55,590 nucleotides of DNA from Thermoleophilaceae bacterium (GCA_036378175.1 DASUWY010000081.1:1-55590), one strand, 5' to 3'. Shown: positions 24,115 through 33,011, counted from the stretch's first letter. Made by a program: numbers and translations. Notes: generated from the sequence alone by a model not told the origin.

Positions 24115-26445
24115 TCAGCGGCCGAGGCGATACCAGTCGACGTAACGGCCGCACGCGCGCCCAAGCGGGACGTCGCGGCCTCGCACGTCCACCCGCGTCG
24201 CGGCGATCGCTCCGAGCGGCCGGTTGTCCAGCGAGTCGAGCGCGCGCGTGTGGCCACTCGAGCCGAGCAGCCGTCCGAAGGCGGGCAGCTTGGCGATGCT
24301 CGCGGTGATCGTCACCGCGTTGCGCCCGTCGCTGTGGACGCGGCCCGCCGAGTAGAAGGGGCCCATCCGCGCGAGGTTGCCGGGCAGCGTGGCGCGCAGG
24401 CCGGAGCTCGTAACGGTCACGGGCTGGCGCGACACGTACTGGAGCGAGATGTCCCAGGTGCCGGCCGGGAGCTTGAGCTGCTGGCTCCCGCTGTCGCCCG
24501 CGCCGCGAACGTCTGACGACCAGCCGGTGGGCGGCGCCACCACCGGCTCGGCGATCACGTGCGCGGCTCCGCGGCGCCGCGAGAGAGTTCGCCCGGGGCC
24601 GTTCGCGCAGTCGAGCCTCGCCCCCGGCCGCCCTGCCTCGGGCAGCACGCTGCGCGGCGGCGTGGGTCCCGTGCGCCGCCACAGCTCGTACTGCGGCGTG
24701 GACGCCGCAAGCTTGAAGTTCGGCGGCACCTGGCTCGCGAACGCGGTCCTGCTCGTGACCACATACGCGAAGTCGTCGAGCGTGGCCGAGTTGAACGAAT
24801 CGAAGTCGGTGGCCTGGCCGGGCGCCCAGTGCTTGACGGTTCGCAGCGGCACGAGCAACGGCGTGTAGAGAAAGCGGAAGCGCCCGACGATCCCGTCGCG
24901 GAGCTCCCACAGCGCGAAGTCGTCGTCGAAGTTCGCGAGCGTGCGCTGACCGCTGATCTGAGGCCGGAACGTGCCGAGCTGGGCCCACGGCTCCTGCGGG
25001 CCCACCGGCGCGTCTCGCAGCGCGAGGAAGCTGGAGATGCCCGCGAGGATCACCACGACAAACGCCACGGGCAATCGCAGCCGGCTCGGCCCGGCACGCG
25101 CGAAGCGCAGTTCGCGACGCGGCGCCAGCAGGACGCTCACGATGAGCAGCATCACGAGCGGGGACATGATCGCCAGGCCCTTGGCCGCGTTGTACGGGTT
25201 CTTCGTCTTCGACGCCACGAGCCATACGACCACCGCGGCGACGAAGGCGGCCGGCACGGTCACGTCCTCCTCGCGCCACCACGACATGAGCGCCCACACG
25301 AGCGCGCCGGCCGCGAGCACCAGGCCAATCACCGTGAGCCAGCGCGGGTCGGGATCGAAGCGAAAGTCCGGAGTGAGCCAGACCCCGAGGGTCTGCGCCG
25401 GGGTGATCGCGTGCTCGAGGTTGCCGAGTCCCGCCGGCGGCTCGTTCGCGTAATGCGAGGTGGCGAAATGAACGACGCGCGGGAGCTCCGGCGCAATCGC
25501 CACGAGGAACGCGAGCGCGCCGGCGGCCAGCGGCCACACGGAGTCGCGCACGAGGTACACGCCGCGAGCCACGAAGCCCGCGCCGCCACGCAGGGCCATC
25601 GCCACCCAGATGAGCCCGAGCGCGGCGAGCACCCAGTAGATCCCGGGATAGCTGTAGGTGTAGACCGCCCCCGCCGCGATCACGCCGAGCGGCACCGCCT
25701 GGCGCGCCTGCGGCCAGTGCAGCTCGCCGGCGAACTCGCGCAAGCCGAGCACGAACGCGAGAAGCAGCATTCCCAGGATCGTCTCCTTGAATGCCGCCTG
25801 CGCGTAGTAGGAGGCGGCCATGTACGCGAAGCCCACGAGCAGCGCCGCGATGAAGCGCGGACCGCGCGACAGCCGTTCGAGTCCCGCGTACGCCGCGAGC
25901 CCCGTGAGAGCGGGGACGACCATCATCACCCCCATGAACGCCTGCTCCACCGAGATGCCGAGCCCGGTGCCTACGGCGCCGGCGATCGCGTGCGGCCCGA
26001 GCGGGTAGCCCGGCTTGACGAGCATCACGTCCTGTTGCAGCGCGTGCGTCTGCAGCCAGTACGCGGCGCCCATGTGCACCGACATGTCGTTGTTGTCGCC
26101 CACCCCAAGCACGCCGAAGTGGCCGCTCACCCCAAAAGGCAGGCCCACGAGGAGCAGTGACAGGACGGAGAGAGCGAGCCCGTCCGTGGCCACCGCCGCG
26201 GGCGGATACGGCGCAGCGAGCAGCACGAGCACGGAGAGCGCGACGAGGACGGCGAGCACCACCGCTGCCGTGACGGTGCGCCCCGGCAGCTTGGCCGCCA
26301 CATCGCAGACGATGAGGAGAAGCGCGTACCCGGCCGCGGGCGCGCAGAACGACGCCCGTTCCCAGCCAGCGAGCCGCCACAGCGCGAGTCCGATCACGAC
26401 CGAGGCGGCGAGAATCACCGCCGCGGCGGCGTAGGCCCCGAACAC
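24115..26445 (-). CDS. Large GT-C-like membrane protein with C-terminal carbohydrate-binding-like domain
   Basis: A 776-residue protein. The first about 480 residues hold 12-13 membrane spans. An early outside loop has GVLGVGDNNDMSVHMGAAYW with an acidic pair, as in GT-C transferases. The last about 200 residues are soluble and beta-rich (TWDISLQYVSRQPVTVTSSG) and end with GRACGRYVDWYRLG. The protein at 36731 has the same plan and ends TLCGRYLDWVEALG, so the two are paralogues. The likely role is transfer of a lipid-linked sugar to a surface polymer. Start GTG at 26445; no clear ribosome binding site. It converges with the GT2 gene with no gap. Confidence 0.75.
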   Translation of the reverse strand: MFGAYAAAAVILAASVVIGLALWRLAGWERASFCAPAAGYALLLIVCDVAAKLPGRTVTAAVVLAVLVALSVLVLLAAPYPPAAVATDGLALSVLSLLLVGLPFGVSGHFGVLGVGDNNDMSVHMGAAYWLQTHALQQDVMLVKPGYPLGPHAIAGAVGTGLGISVEQAFMGVMMVVPALTGLAAYAGLERLSRGPRFIAALLVGFAYMAASYYAQAAFKETILGMLLLAFVLGLREFAGELHWPQARQAVPLGVIAAGAVYTYSYPGIYWVLAALGLIWVAMALRGGAGFVARGVYLVRDSVWPLAAGALAFLVAIAPELPRVVHFATSHYANEPPAGLGNLEHAITPAQTLGVWLTPDFRFDPDPRWLTVIGLVLAAGALVWALMSWWREEDVTVPAAFVAAVVVWLVASKTKNPYNAAKGLAIMSPLVMLLIVSVLLAPRRELRFARAGPSRLRLPVAFVVVILAGISSFLALRDAPVGPQEPWAQLGTFRPQISGQRTLANFDDDFALWELRDGIVGRFRFLYTPLLVPLRTVKHWAPGQATDFDSFNSATLDDFAYVVTSRTAFASQVPPNFKLAASTPQYELWRRTGPTPPRSVLPEAGRPGARLDCANGPGRTLSRRRGAAHVIAEPVVAPPTGWSSDVRGAGDSGSQQLKLPAGTWDISLQYVSRQPVTVTSSGLRATLPGNLARMGPFYSAGRVHSDGRNAVTITASIAKLPAFGRLLGSSGHTRALDSLDNRPLGAIAATRVDVRGRDVPLGRACGRYVDWYRLGR

Positions 26446-26519
26446 GGTGCGCAGGATAGTTGGCGGTTACAGGGCTACACCCATTGCCTCCGCGGCGCCC
26501 ACCCGAGAGGATCCGCGCC

Positions 26520-27461
26520 ATGACTTCGCACGACCTTCCGCAGCTCGCCGGCGACCGCATGTTCATCACTGACGGCGGGATGGAGACCTTCCTGATCTTC
26601 CACCACGGAATCGACCTGCCCTGCTTCGCGTCCTTCACGCTGCTCGCGGACGAGGAGGGCACTGAGACGCTCCGCTCCTACTTCGACGACTACTTCGCGA
26701 TCGCACGCGAACGAGAGCTCGGGCTGCTGCTCGACACGGTCACCTGGCGCGCCAGCCGGCAGTGGGGCGAGCAGCTGGGCTATTCGCCGGACGACATCGA
26801 GGGCGTGAACCGCCGCGCGGTGCTGCTCGCGCAGGAGATCCGGGCCGAGCACGAGGAGGACGGCACACCTACGGCGATCGCCGGCTGCGTGGGCCCGCGC
26901 CGCGACGCCTATTCCGCCGACGACGCGATGAGCCCGGCCGAGGCGGAGATGTACCACTCGGCCCAGATCGAGACGCTCGCGGATGCGGGCGCCGAGTTCG
27001 TGTCGGCGCTCACGCTCACGAACACGAGCGAGGCCGTGGGCATCGCTCGCGCCGCGCATGCGGCGGGCATTCCCGCGGTGATCTCGTTCACCGTCGAGAC
27101 CGACGGCCGGCTGCCGAACGGGCAGACGCTGAGGTACGCGATCGAGCAGACCGACGCCGAGACGGACGCGAGCCCCGCCTACTACATGGTCAACTGCGCG
27201 CACCCCACCCACTTCGCACACGTGCTCGACGGAGACGCGTGGGTGGAGCGCATTCGCGGCGTTCGCGCCAACGGGTCGCCGAAGAGCCACCAGGAGCTGG
27301 ACGAGGCCGACGAGCTCGACTCCGATGAGCCGGCCGACCTGGCCGCCTGCCACCGCGCCCTGTTCGACTGCCTACCCGACCTCACGGTGATCGGCGGTTG
27401 CTGCGGCACGGATCACCGCCACGTGGCGGCGCTTTCGAGCGCCCGGCTCGCGCACACATAG
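26520..27461 (+). CDS. Homocysteine S-methyltransferase family protein
   Basis: A 313-residue zinc enzyme of the Pfam S-methyl_trans family (MmuM/BHMT type). It opens MFITDGGMETFLIFHHGIDL and contains TVTWRASRQWGEQLGY and LTLTNTSEAVGIARAA. The zinc Cys ligands are visible in YMVNCAHPTHFAH and VIGGCCGTDHRHVAAL. It would use S-methylmethionine or a similar donor to methylate homocysteine. The ATG at 26520 is preferred because an earlier in-frame codon at 26460 adds only a Pro/Arg-rich stretch. It is convergent with the TetR gene; a small palindrome GGGCGCTAGCCC lies at the junction and contains the TetR stop. Confidence 0.85.
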   Translation: MTSHDLPQLAGDRMFITDGGMETFLIFHHGIDLPCFASFTLLADEEGTETLRSYFDDYFAIARERELGLLLDTVTWRASRQWGEQLGYSPDDIEGVNRRAVLLAQEIRAEHEEDGTPTAIAGCVGPRRDAYSADDAMSPAEAEMYHSAQIETLADAGAEFVSALTLTNTSEAVGIARAAHAAGIPAVISFTVETDGRLPNGQTLRYAIEQTDAETDASPAYYMVNCAHPTHFAHVLDGDAWVERIRGVRANGSPKSHQELDEADELDSDEPADLAACHRALFDCLPDLTVIGGCCGTDHRHVAALSSARLAHT

Positions 27462-27477
27462 CATCCGCGCGCGGGCG

Positions 27478-28071
27478 CTAGCCCAGCGAGTCGATCCAGC
27501 GCTCGAGCCGCTTGCCCTCACGCACCACCAGCTCGGGGTCGCCGAAGCTCTGGGTGATCAGGGCAATGCCCTGGTACGACGCGATCAACGCCACAGCAAG
27601 ATCGCGCGCGTCGCGCCGGCCCATCGCGCGGAACTGCTGCTCGGCCCAGTCGATAGGGGCGCCAAGCAGCTCGCTCCGCTGACGGGCTGATCCCGCGTCG
27701 CGCTTGTCGAGCTCGGAGCACAAGCTCCCCTGCGGGCACCCGTGGGCGGCCATCAGATCGGCCTGCTGAATGAGCAGCCGCACGAAGGCCTTCAGGCGAG
27801 CCTTCGGGGTGCGGTGCACCTCGAGCGCCTTCAGCGCGCCGCGCACCTCATCGAGGTGGGAGGCCACCACCGCCTCCACCAGCTCGTCCTTTGTCTTGAA
27901 GTAGTAGTAGACGTTGCCGACCGGCACGTCGGCAGCTTCCGCGATCTCCGCGAGCGTCGTCCGTTCCACGCCCTGCGCGTAGAGAACCGCGCGAGCCCCC
28001 TCAACCAGGCGCTCCCGCTTGCCGGCCCCGCGGCCGTCGCGCTTTTCTTGCTTCGTCGTTGAGTTAGCCAT
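27478..28071 (-). CDS. TetR-family repressor of the adjacent MFS pump
   Basis: A 197-residue TetR regulator. Residues about 18-65 form the DNA-binding domain (LVEGARAVLYAQGVERTTLA, EIAEAADVPVGNVYYYFKTK). The C-terminal ligand domain has AAHGCPQGSLCSELDKRD, a pattern of the TetR_C group that includes AcrR- and NemR-like sensors with a reactive Cys. It is divergent from an EmrB/QacA pump. Two copies of an AGTTAG...CTCACT motif lie at 28062-28079, over its own start codon, and at 28111-28130, over the pump's -10 box. It is therefore expected to repress both genes. Confidence 0.88.
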   Translation of the reverse strand: MANSTTKQEKRDGRGAGKRERLVEGARAVLYAQGVERTTLAEIAEAADVPVGNVYYYFKTKDELVEAVVASHLDEVRGALKALEVHRTPKARLKAFVRLLIQQADLMAAHGCPQGSLCSELDKRDAGSARQRSELLGAPIDWAEQQFRAMGRRDARDLAVALIASYQGIALITQSFGDPELVVREGKRLERWIDSLG

Positions 28072-28079
28072 CTCACTGA
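28062..28079. promoter_or_regulatory. TetR operator, second site over its own start codon
   Basis: AGTTAGCCATCTCACTGA matches the main operator at 15 of 18 positions, in the same orientation and 49 bases away. It covers the regulator's ATG (28069-28071), consistent with self-repression. Confidence 0.5.
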
Positions 28080-28085
28080 TCGTAG

Positions 28086-28114
28086 TTGACCTGGGCGCCT
28101 CTGCGTTGTAAGTT
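28086..28114 (+). promoter_or_regulatory. Promoter of the MFS pump
   Basis: TTGACC (28086-28091), 17 bases, TAAGTT (28109-28114). The TetR operator overlaps the -10 box. Confidence 0.6.
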
Positions 28115-28130
28115 AGTCAACTCACTAACT
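28111..28130. promoter_or_regulatory. TetR operator, main site
   Basis: AGTTAGT-CAACTC-ACTAACT has perfect 7-bp arms. It lies between the divergent TetR and MFS genes and covers the pump promoter's -10 box and transcription start. Confidence 0.75.
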
Positions 28131-28162
28131 CGCTATCTGGTCCCTTGGACTTCGGAGGCCTC

Positions 28163-29632
28163 ATGTCGCAGCCCACTCCCATCCAGCCCTCCCTCCTCGC
28201 AACGCCCCGCGGGAAGCTCGTACTGCTGTTCCTCTGCGGAGTCGCCTTTCTTGACTTCGTCGACGCATCGATCGTCAACGTCGCGCTCCCCTCAATCCGC
28301 CACGACCTTCATTTCTCCCTGCAGAGCCTCCAGTGGGTGCTGAGCGCCTACCTGCTCACCTACGGCGGCTTCATGCTGCTCGGCGGCCGCGCGGCGGACC
28401 TGCTCGGCCGCCGCCGGGTGCTCGTCGCGGGCACCGCGCTGTTCGCGGCTTCCTCACTCACAGCCGGTGTGGCCACCAGCGAGGGCATGCTGATCGGCGC
28501 GAGGCTCACGCAGGGCGTGGGAGCGGCGCTGATGATCCCGGCGGCGCTGTCGATCCTCACCACCACCTTCACGCAGGGCAAGGAGAGGGCTCAGGCACTC
28601 GGTGCCTGGGGAGCCACCGCCGGACTGGCGTCGGCGCTTGGGGTGTTCCTCGGGGGCGCGCTGTCCGGCGGCCCCGGGTGGCGTTGGGTCTTCTTCGTGA
28701 ACCTGCCGATCTGCGCGATTGACCTGGCGGCGGTCTACCGCCTGATCCCGAGCGATCGGCGCCGCCTCGAGTCGCGCGGATTCGACGTGCTGGGCGCCAT
28801 CCTCGCCACCGCCGGGATGCTCGTCTTGATCCACGCGCTCGTGAAGGCTCCCGACGTGGGCTGGGGCGATACGCGGACGATCGGAGAGCTCGCGGCAGCC
28901 GCCGCACTGCTCGGGGCCTTCGCCGTCAACGAGTCCCGCCATCCCAACCCGCTGTTCCCGTTCTCGATCCTGCGCATCAACGGGCTGGCCGCCGCAGACG
29001 TGACTCAGGTCGTGGCCATCGCGGGGTCCTACGGAATGTTCTTCTTCGTGACCCTGTACATGCAGAACGTGCTCCAGTATTCGCGCATCGGAGCCGGGGC
29101 TGCCTTCGTCCCCGCCGCGCTCGGAGTGGCCGTCGGGGCCGCGATCGCGACGAATCTCCTTCCGCGGGTGGGCACGCGGCGGATCCTCGTGGTTGGCGCG
29201 ATAGCGGAAGCCGCCGGGATCTTCTGGCTCTCGCAGATTCCAGTGCACGGGACCTACCTCTCCGACCTGCTGCCCGGGCTGCTGATCATGTCGCTCGGAC
29301 TCGGCGGCGTCTTCGTGGCCGCCACGACGGCGGCGCAGGCCGGCGTGCCCGCGGACAAGGCCGGGCTCGCTGCGGCGCTGGTGAACGCGTCGACCTGGGT
29401 CGGCGGCGCGCTGGGCCTGGCGATCTTCTCGGCCATCTCCACCTCCCGCGCGCACCACCTGCTCGCGGACCACGCCTCCCCGGACCGCGCGCTGGCCGGC
29501 GGGTTCACACGCGCGCTGCTCGCCTGCAGCATCTTCCTGGTGGCGGCTGCGGCGATCGCCGTCCGTGCGACCAACACGCGCGGTGACGCCCTGCCCGGTG
29601 TGGAAGCCGTGCCCGCCCCGGAAGGTGCATGA
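28163..29632 (+). CDS. MFS multidrug efflux pump, DHA2 (EmrB/QacA) family
   Basis: A 489-residue transporter with 14 predicted spans. Motif D1-like FLDFVDASIVNVALPSI is in span 1, GGRAADLLGRRRVLVAG is the loop 2-3 motif A, and GARLTQGVGAALMIPAAL is motif B. It would export drugs or hydrophobic ions in exchange for protons. The ATG at 28163 has GGAGG a few bases upstream, better than the TTG at 28145. Expression is probably repressed by the divergent TetR and released when the exported compound binds it. Confidence 0.9.
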   Translation: MSQPTPIQPSLLATPRGKLVLLFLCGVAFLDFVDASIVNVALPSIRHDLHFSLQSLQWVLSAYLLTYGGFMLLGGRAADLLGRRRVLVAGTALFAASSLTAGVATSEGMLIGARLTQGVGAALMIPAALSILTTTFTQGKERAQALGAWGATAGLASALGVFLGGALSGGPGWRWVFFVNLPICAIDLAAVYRLIPSDRRRLESRGFDVLGAILATAGMLVLIHALVKAPDVGWGDTRTIGELAAAAALLGAFAVNESRHPNPLFPFSILRINGLAAADVTQVVAIAGSYGMFFFVTLYMQNVLQYSRIGAGAAFVPAALGVAVGAAIATNLLPRVGTRRILVVGAIAEAAGIFWLSQIPVHGTYLSDLLPGLLIMSLGLGGVFVAATTAAQAGVPADKAGLAAALVNASTWVGGALGLAIFSAISTSRAHHLLADHASPDRALAGGFTRALLACSIFLVAAAAIAVRATNTRGDALPGVEAVPAPEGA

Positions 29633-29753
29633 ACGTTCACACGCCAACGTGCCGCTGAGAACGATTCCCCCCGGATTGCCTGGGTACCCCCGCAGCCGCT
29701 AGGTCAGTACCGCGCGGGCTGCCCCCAACAGTCCAAATCAGGAGGAATCAAGG

Positions 29754-30305
29754 ATGAAGCTACGGATGGTGTGGCTCGCCGTCGCGGCCGTGTCTGCGCT
29801 GATGCTGATCGGTCCGGCAGCCGCCGGCGCTCAGACGACGCCCACGGCTACGTCGTTCAAGAACATCCCGGTGACCGGGAAGGTCTCGAACCACAAGAAG
29901 TTCGCGGGCACCTACACGGTGAACTACTTCACCAGCAAAGGCGGGAAGGCCTACGCGGTAGGGAAGCTCACCGGGCACATCGGTAGGCGTCACGTCTCGA
30001 AGAACAACGTGATGCTGCCGGTGTCGATGGGAAGCTCGAGCGCGCAGGCCCCAACCACGTGCTCGATTCTCAATCTCACGCTAGGACCGTTGGACCTGAA
30101 CCTGCTCGGCTTGCGGGTCCAGCTCAACCAGGTGCACCTGCAGATAACCGCGATACAGGGACCCGGCAACCTGCTCGGGAACCTCCTATGCGGTGTGGCG
30201 AATCTGCTCAACACCAACCCGCTGGCCGGCCAGATCAGCCAGCTCACCGGGCTGTTGAACATAGTGCTGCAGCTCGTGAACACACCCGCGCTCGCGAACC
30301 TCTGA
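29754..30305 (+). CDS. Small secreted protein of actinobacterial type
   Basis: A 183-residue exported protein of unknown role. The signal peptide runs to about residue 27 (MVWLAVAAVSALMLIGPAAA). The middle is a short basic beta region (KKFAGTYTVNYFTSKGGKAY). The last 75 residues are very rich in Leu and Asn with one Cys pair: CSILNLTLGPLDLNLLGLRV and GNLLGNLLCGVANLL. This Leu-rich pattern recurs in many actinobacterial exported proteins, as far as I recall. The start has an excellent ribosome binding site, AGGAGGAA. A strong hairpin follows 27 bases after the stop. Confidence 0.75.
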   Translation: MKLRMVWLAVAAVSALMLIGPAAAGAQTTPTATSFKNIPVTGKVSNHKKFAGTYTVNYFTSKGGKAYAVGKLTGHIGRRHVSKNNVMLPVSMGSSSAQAPTTCSILNLTLGPLDLNLLGLRVQLNQVHLQITAIQGPGNLLGNLLCGVANLLNTNPLAGQISQLTGLLNIVLQLVNTPALANL

Positions 30306-30331
30306 CGTCGGTTCGATGAGCGTCCGGCGAT

Positions 30332-30359
30332 GGTGGGCCGTCCCGCGGGGCGGTCCACC
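30332..30359. terminator. Hairpin terminator between a secreted-protein gene and tRNA-Ser
   Basis: GGTGGGCCGTCC (30332-30343) pairs with GGGCGGTCCACC (30348-30359), 12 bp with two G-U pairs and a CGCG loop. It could serve both the plus-strand gene and the minus-strand tRNA. Confidence 0.55.
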
Positions 30360-30390
30360 CGCTCGCCGCGTTCCCCTGCTCGGTAGGTAG

Positions 30391-30479
30391 CGGAGAGGGC
30401 GGGATTCGAACCCGCGAGAGAGCTTGCGCCCCCTACTCGCTTAGCAGGCGAGTGCCTTCAGCCACTCGGCCACCTCTCC
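30391..30479 (-). tRNA. tRNA-Ser (anticodon GCT)
   Basis: Minus-strand class II tRNA: acceptor GGAGAGG/CCTCTCC, D-arm GTGGCCGAGTGGCTGAAGGC, anticodon stem CTCGC/GCGAG with loop CTGCTAA, a long variable arm, and T-arm GCGGGTTCGAATCCCGC. Discriminator G; CCA is not encoded. Reads AGC and AGU. Confidence 0.95.
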
Positions 30480-30497
30480 GGGAGACTTCGGGATTGT

Positions 30498-31127
30498 ATG
30501 CGCCGAAGCGTAGCCCTCCCGATCGGCATCGTCGTGGCTTTTTTGATCATCGTTCTGGCAGTGACGCAGCTCCTGCTGCCGGTGCTCGCGGCCTCCCGGA
30601 TCGAGCACCGGCTCACCAAGGGCGGCGGCACCGCGCACGCGTCCGTACACGCCTTCCCCGCGCTGCGGCTGCTCTTCCACCAGGGGGATTCGATCCGCGT
30701 GACGGGCAGCGGCCTGGACGTCCAGCTGGGCACCGGCAGGCAGCACGTGCTGAAGAACCTGGACGGCTTCCATTCGGCGCACATCGACCTGCGTGACGTC
30801 ACCGCCGGCCCGTTCCACACGCAGCACTTCACGCTCGACAAGGCGGGAGGCTCGAACACCTACTACCTCGGCGTACAGGCCACATTCACGCCCGCCGCCC
30901 TCGCGAGCTACCTCGGCTCGAGCGTCGGCGGGGGCCTGGGCGGCCTGCTCGGAGGGCTCGCCGGCGGTCTCGCCGCGGGGTCGCAACCGGTACCGGTGTC
31001 AGTACGCGCACACTTGGTCAGCGAGAGCGGAAATCCGCGAGTGGTGAGCGGGGCCGGAACAGTGGCTGGAATCCCCATGGGACCGGTGCTCGAGGCGGTG
31101 GCTGCAGCCGTGATCGCGCAGCTTTAG
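30498..31127 (+). CDS. Membrane-anchored lipid-binding-like protein (DUF2993/LmeA-like)
   Basis: A 209-residue protein with an N-terminal hydrophobic segment (residues 7-30, VALPIGIVVAFLIIVLAVTQ) acting as anchor or uncleaved signal. The rest fits the DUF2993 pattern: RIEHRLTKGGGTAHASVHAF, LLFHQGDSIRVTGSGLDV, then HIDLRDVTAGPFHTQHFTLD. DUF2993 proteins such as LmeA are periplasmic lipid-binding proteins that aid mannan synthesis in mycobacteria. A Gly/Leu-rich loop (GGGLGGLLGGLAGGLAAGSQ) is inserted near residue 145. The assignment is moderate. Confidence 0.65.
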   Translation: MRRSVALPIGIVVAFLIIVLAVTQLLLPVLAASRIEHRLTKGGGTAHASVHAFPALRLLFHQGDSIRVTGSGLDVQLGTGRQHVLKNLDGFHSAHIDLRDVTAGPFHTQHFTLDKAGGSNTYYLGVQATFTPAALASYLGSSVGGGLGGLLGGLAGGLAAGSQPVPVSVRAHLVSESGNPRVVSGAGTVAGIPMGPVLEAVAAAVIAQL

Positions 31128-31170
31128 GCTTCGTTTTGCCGCTTTTCGGCGTGGGTACACGCCCAGGCAC

Positions 31171-31407
31171 ATGGAAGTCCCGTCCACACCCCAGGCGCCC
31201 GAGCAGCCGATGCCCGATCCGGGCCAGCCGGCGGTGCCGGATCCCGAGCCAAGCCCCGCTCCCGATCCCGGCACTCCGACCGTGCCGGAGCCGTCCCCGC
31301 CCGAGCAGCCGCCGCCGGACTCGCCGGACGTGCCGGAGCCCGATCCGGAGCCGCCGGACAGTCCACCCGAGCGCCCGGAACCCCAAATCGCACCGGGAGA
31401 GACCTGA
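31171..31407 (+). CDS. Short proline-rich protein coupled to the sigma factor
   Basis: A 78-residue open frame that is about 40% Pro with Asp and Glu, built on P-D-P/P-E-P repeats ([20 protein letters not shown]). No membrane segment or domain. Its stop TGA shares a base with the ATG of the sigma gene (TGATG), suggesting translational coupling. High GC alone can keep such frames open, and no ribosome binding site is seen, so it may not be a real gene. Confidence 0.4.
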   Translation: MEVPSTPQAPEQPMPDPGQPAVPDPEPSPAPDPGTPTVPEPSPPEQPPPDSPDVPEPDPEPPDSPPERPEPQIAPGET

Positions 31408-32453
31408 TGGCCACCGACCAGCTTCAGACCCGCATCGACAGCCTCATCAACGAGGAGGACGACTGCGTGAACCTCTCACAAATCAGCGCACTCGCTCAGG
31501 AGCTCGAGCTCGACGAGGACGAGGCGAACGAGATCCAGGACTCCCTCGAGGCACGTGGCATCCGCGTGACAGACGACTGCGGTCGCGCCTCCGCCGAGCC
31601 CACGCACTACTCGAACCCGGACGTCGCCGGCATCACCACCGACGCTCTCCAGATCTTCCTCAACGAGATCCGCCGCTACCCGCTGCTCACAGCCGCCGAG
31701 GAGGTGGACCTCGCCAAGCGCGTGGAGCGCGGTGACATGGAGGCGAAGGAGCGCATGATCAACTCGAACCTGCGCCTCGTCGTGTCGCTGGCGAAGAAGT
31801 ACCAGGGGCACGACCTGCCGCTGCTCGACCTCATCCAGGAGGGCATCTTCGGCCTCATCCGCGCGGTCGAGAAGTTCGACTGGCGCAAGGGCTACAAGTT
31901 CTCCACCTACGCGACCTTCTGGATCCGCCAGGCGATCCAGCGCGGCGTGGCCAACAAGTCACGCACGATCCGCATCCCGGTGCACATCGGGCAGCGGGAG
32001 CGCAAGATCGCCCGCGTGGAACGCGAGCTTGCCACCAAGCTCGGCCGCCCGCCGAGCGATGAGGAGATCGCCGTCGCGGCGGAGCTGCCGATCGAGCAGG
32101 TGGAGGAGGTGCGCGAAGCCGCGCGCACGATCACGAGCCTCGACCGGCCCATCGGCGAGGAGGGCGAGAGCTCCCTTGGCGACCTCCTGCCGAGCGACGC
32201 TCCCGAGCCCGAGGACGAGGTGAACGTGAGCCTGCGCAAGCAGACACTGCGCCGCGCCCTCGACAGGCTGCCCGAGCGAGAGCGCGACGTGGTGAAGCTG
32301 CGCTACGGCATCAACGGCGACGACCCAACCCCGCTGCGCGAGACCGGCCGCCGCCTCGGGATCTCGCCGGAGCGCGTGCGCCAGATCGAGTCACGCGCGC
32401 TCGAACACCTCGCCCGCACGCGCGAGCTCGAGGGCATGTCGGAGGCAGCCTGA
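31407..32453 (+). CDS. RNA polymerase sigma-70 factor (primary-like, group 1/2)
   Basis: A 348-residue sigma factor. An N-terminal acidic region resembling region 1.1 is followed by region 1.2/2 ([40 protein letters not shown]), the -10 recognition helix [20 protein letters not shown], region 3 ([20 protein letters not shown]) and region 4 ([17 protein letters not shown] with the helix-turn-helix [20 protein letters not shown]). All core-binding and DNA-binding parts are intact. The short region 1 and its size suggest either the housekeeping factor or a close HrdB-like paralogue. Two small charged proteins follow, each overlapping the gene before it. Confidence 0.92.
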   Translation: MATDQLQTRIDSLINEEDDCVNLSQISALAQELELDEDEANEIQDSLEARGIRVTDDCGRASAEPTHYSNPDVAGITTDALQIFLNEIRRYPLLTAAEEVDLAKRVERGDMEAKERMINSNLRLVVSLAKKYQGHDLPLLDLIQEGIFGLIRAVEKFDWRKGYKFSTYATFWIRQAIQRGVANKSRTIRIPVHIGQRERKIARVERELATKLGRPPSDEEIAVAAELPIEQVEEVREAARTITSLDRPIGEEGESSLGDLLPSDAPEPEDEVNVSLRKQTLRRALDRLPERERDVVKLRYGINGDDPTPLRETGRRLGISPERVRQIESRALEHLARTRELEGMSEAA

Positions 32454-32659
32454 TGCATGACGAGGATCCGACAACCCAGGAGCTGCGCGTCCGGCAGATG
32501 AAGCGTGAGGAGGATGCGCGCATGGAGTCCGAGCATGCGCCGGCGGAGGAGGACACCGCACAGTTCGATCGCCGGGCGGAGAAGGCCGCCTACCTCAAGA
32601 AGAAGCTCGAGGAGCGCGCCGAGGCCGAGCGGCGCGCAGCGGAGGAAGAGGAGTCATGA
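32453..32659 (+). CDS. Small charged helical protein in the sigma operon (1)
   Basis: 68 residues, overlapping the sigma stop by one base (TGATG). Almost entirely helical and charged (LRVRQMKREEDARMESEHAP, then KKKLEERAEAERRAAEEEES), with no Cys and no hydrophobic core, so probably a coiled coil or a disordered partner. No known domain. Tight coupling with the sigma gene suggests a regulatory or assembly partner, which is inference. Confidence 0.6.
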   Translation: MHDEDPTTQELRVRQMKREEDARMESEHAPAEEDTAQFDRRAEKAAYLKKKLEERAEAERRAAEEEES

Positions 32660-32865
32660 GCGAGCACGAGCGAATCCACGAGCAGGCCGAGCGCGACGCG
32701 GACGACCTCAAGCGCCGCAACGAAGAGCTCGAGGAGCACATCAAGGAAACGCGTCAGGACTGGGAGTCGAAGAAGAGCGACGAGTCCGTGCCAGGCGCCG
32801 TGGCCGGCGACGAAGAGCCATCAGAGGAGCCTCCGCCCGAAGCAGACATCACCCCAGGGGACTAG
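32656..32865 (+). CDS. Small acidic coiled-coil protein in the sigma operon (2)
   Basis: 69 residues, overlapping the previous gene by ATGA. The first 40 residues form a charged coiled coil (IHEQAERDADDLKRRNEELE), followed by an acidic, Pro-rich tail (EEPSEEPPPEADITPGD). Function unknown. Confidence 0.6.
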   Translation: MSEHERIHEQAERDADDLKRRNEELEEHIKETRQDWESKKSDESVPGAVAGDEEPSEEPPPEADITPGD

Positions 32866-32945
32866 CCGGCGGTAACGAGGTTCCTATTTGCAGCAGTCCC
32901 AAGCTGGGACCATCACGCGAGAACGGGGCGCAGAAGGCCCTCCGG

Positions 32946-33011
32946 CCTATGCCCTATGCCCTATGCCCTCCAACCTATGCCCTATGCCCTCCAACCTATG
33001 CCCTATGCCCC
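32946..33011. repeat. Heptamer/21-mer tandem repeat
   Basis: The 7-base unit CCTATGC recurs. Two perfect 21-base units (32953-32973 and 32974-32994) are followed by a partial third (to 33011). The stop codon of the minus-strand gene lies inside the last unit. Just upstream, at 32895-32909, is the small palindrome GTCCCAAGCTGGGAC. Confidence 0.85.

Noticed and set aside
24446-26662. An 882-residue minus-strand frame over the GT-C gene
   Set aside because: Composition is Arg/Ala/Gly-rich without any domain; the other frame gives a clear membrane protein.
32946-33011. Regular short repeats looked like a possible CRISPR array
   Set aside because: Units are 7 and 21 bases with no unique spacers and no cas genes nearby; it is a simple tandem repeat.
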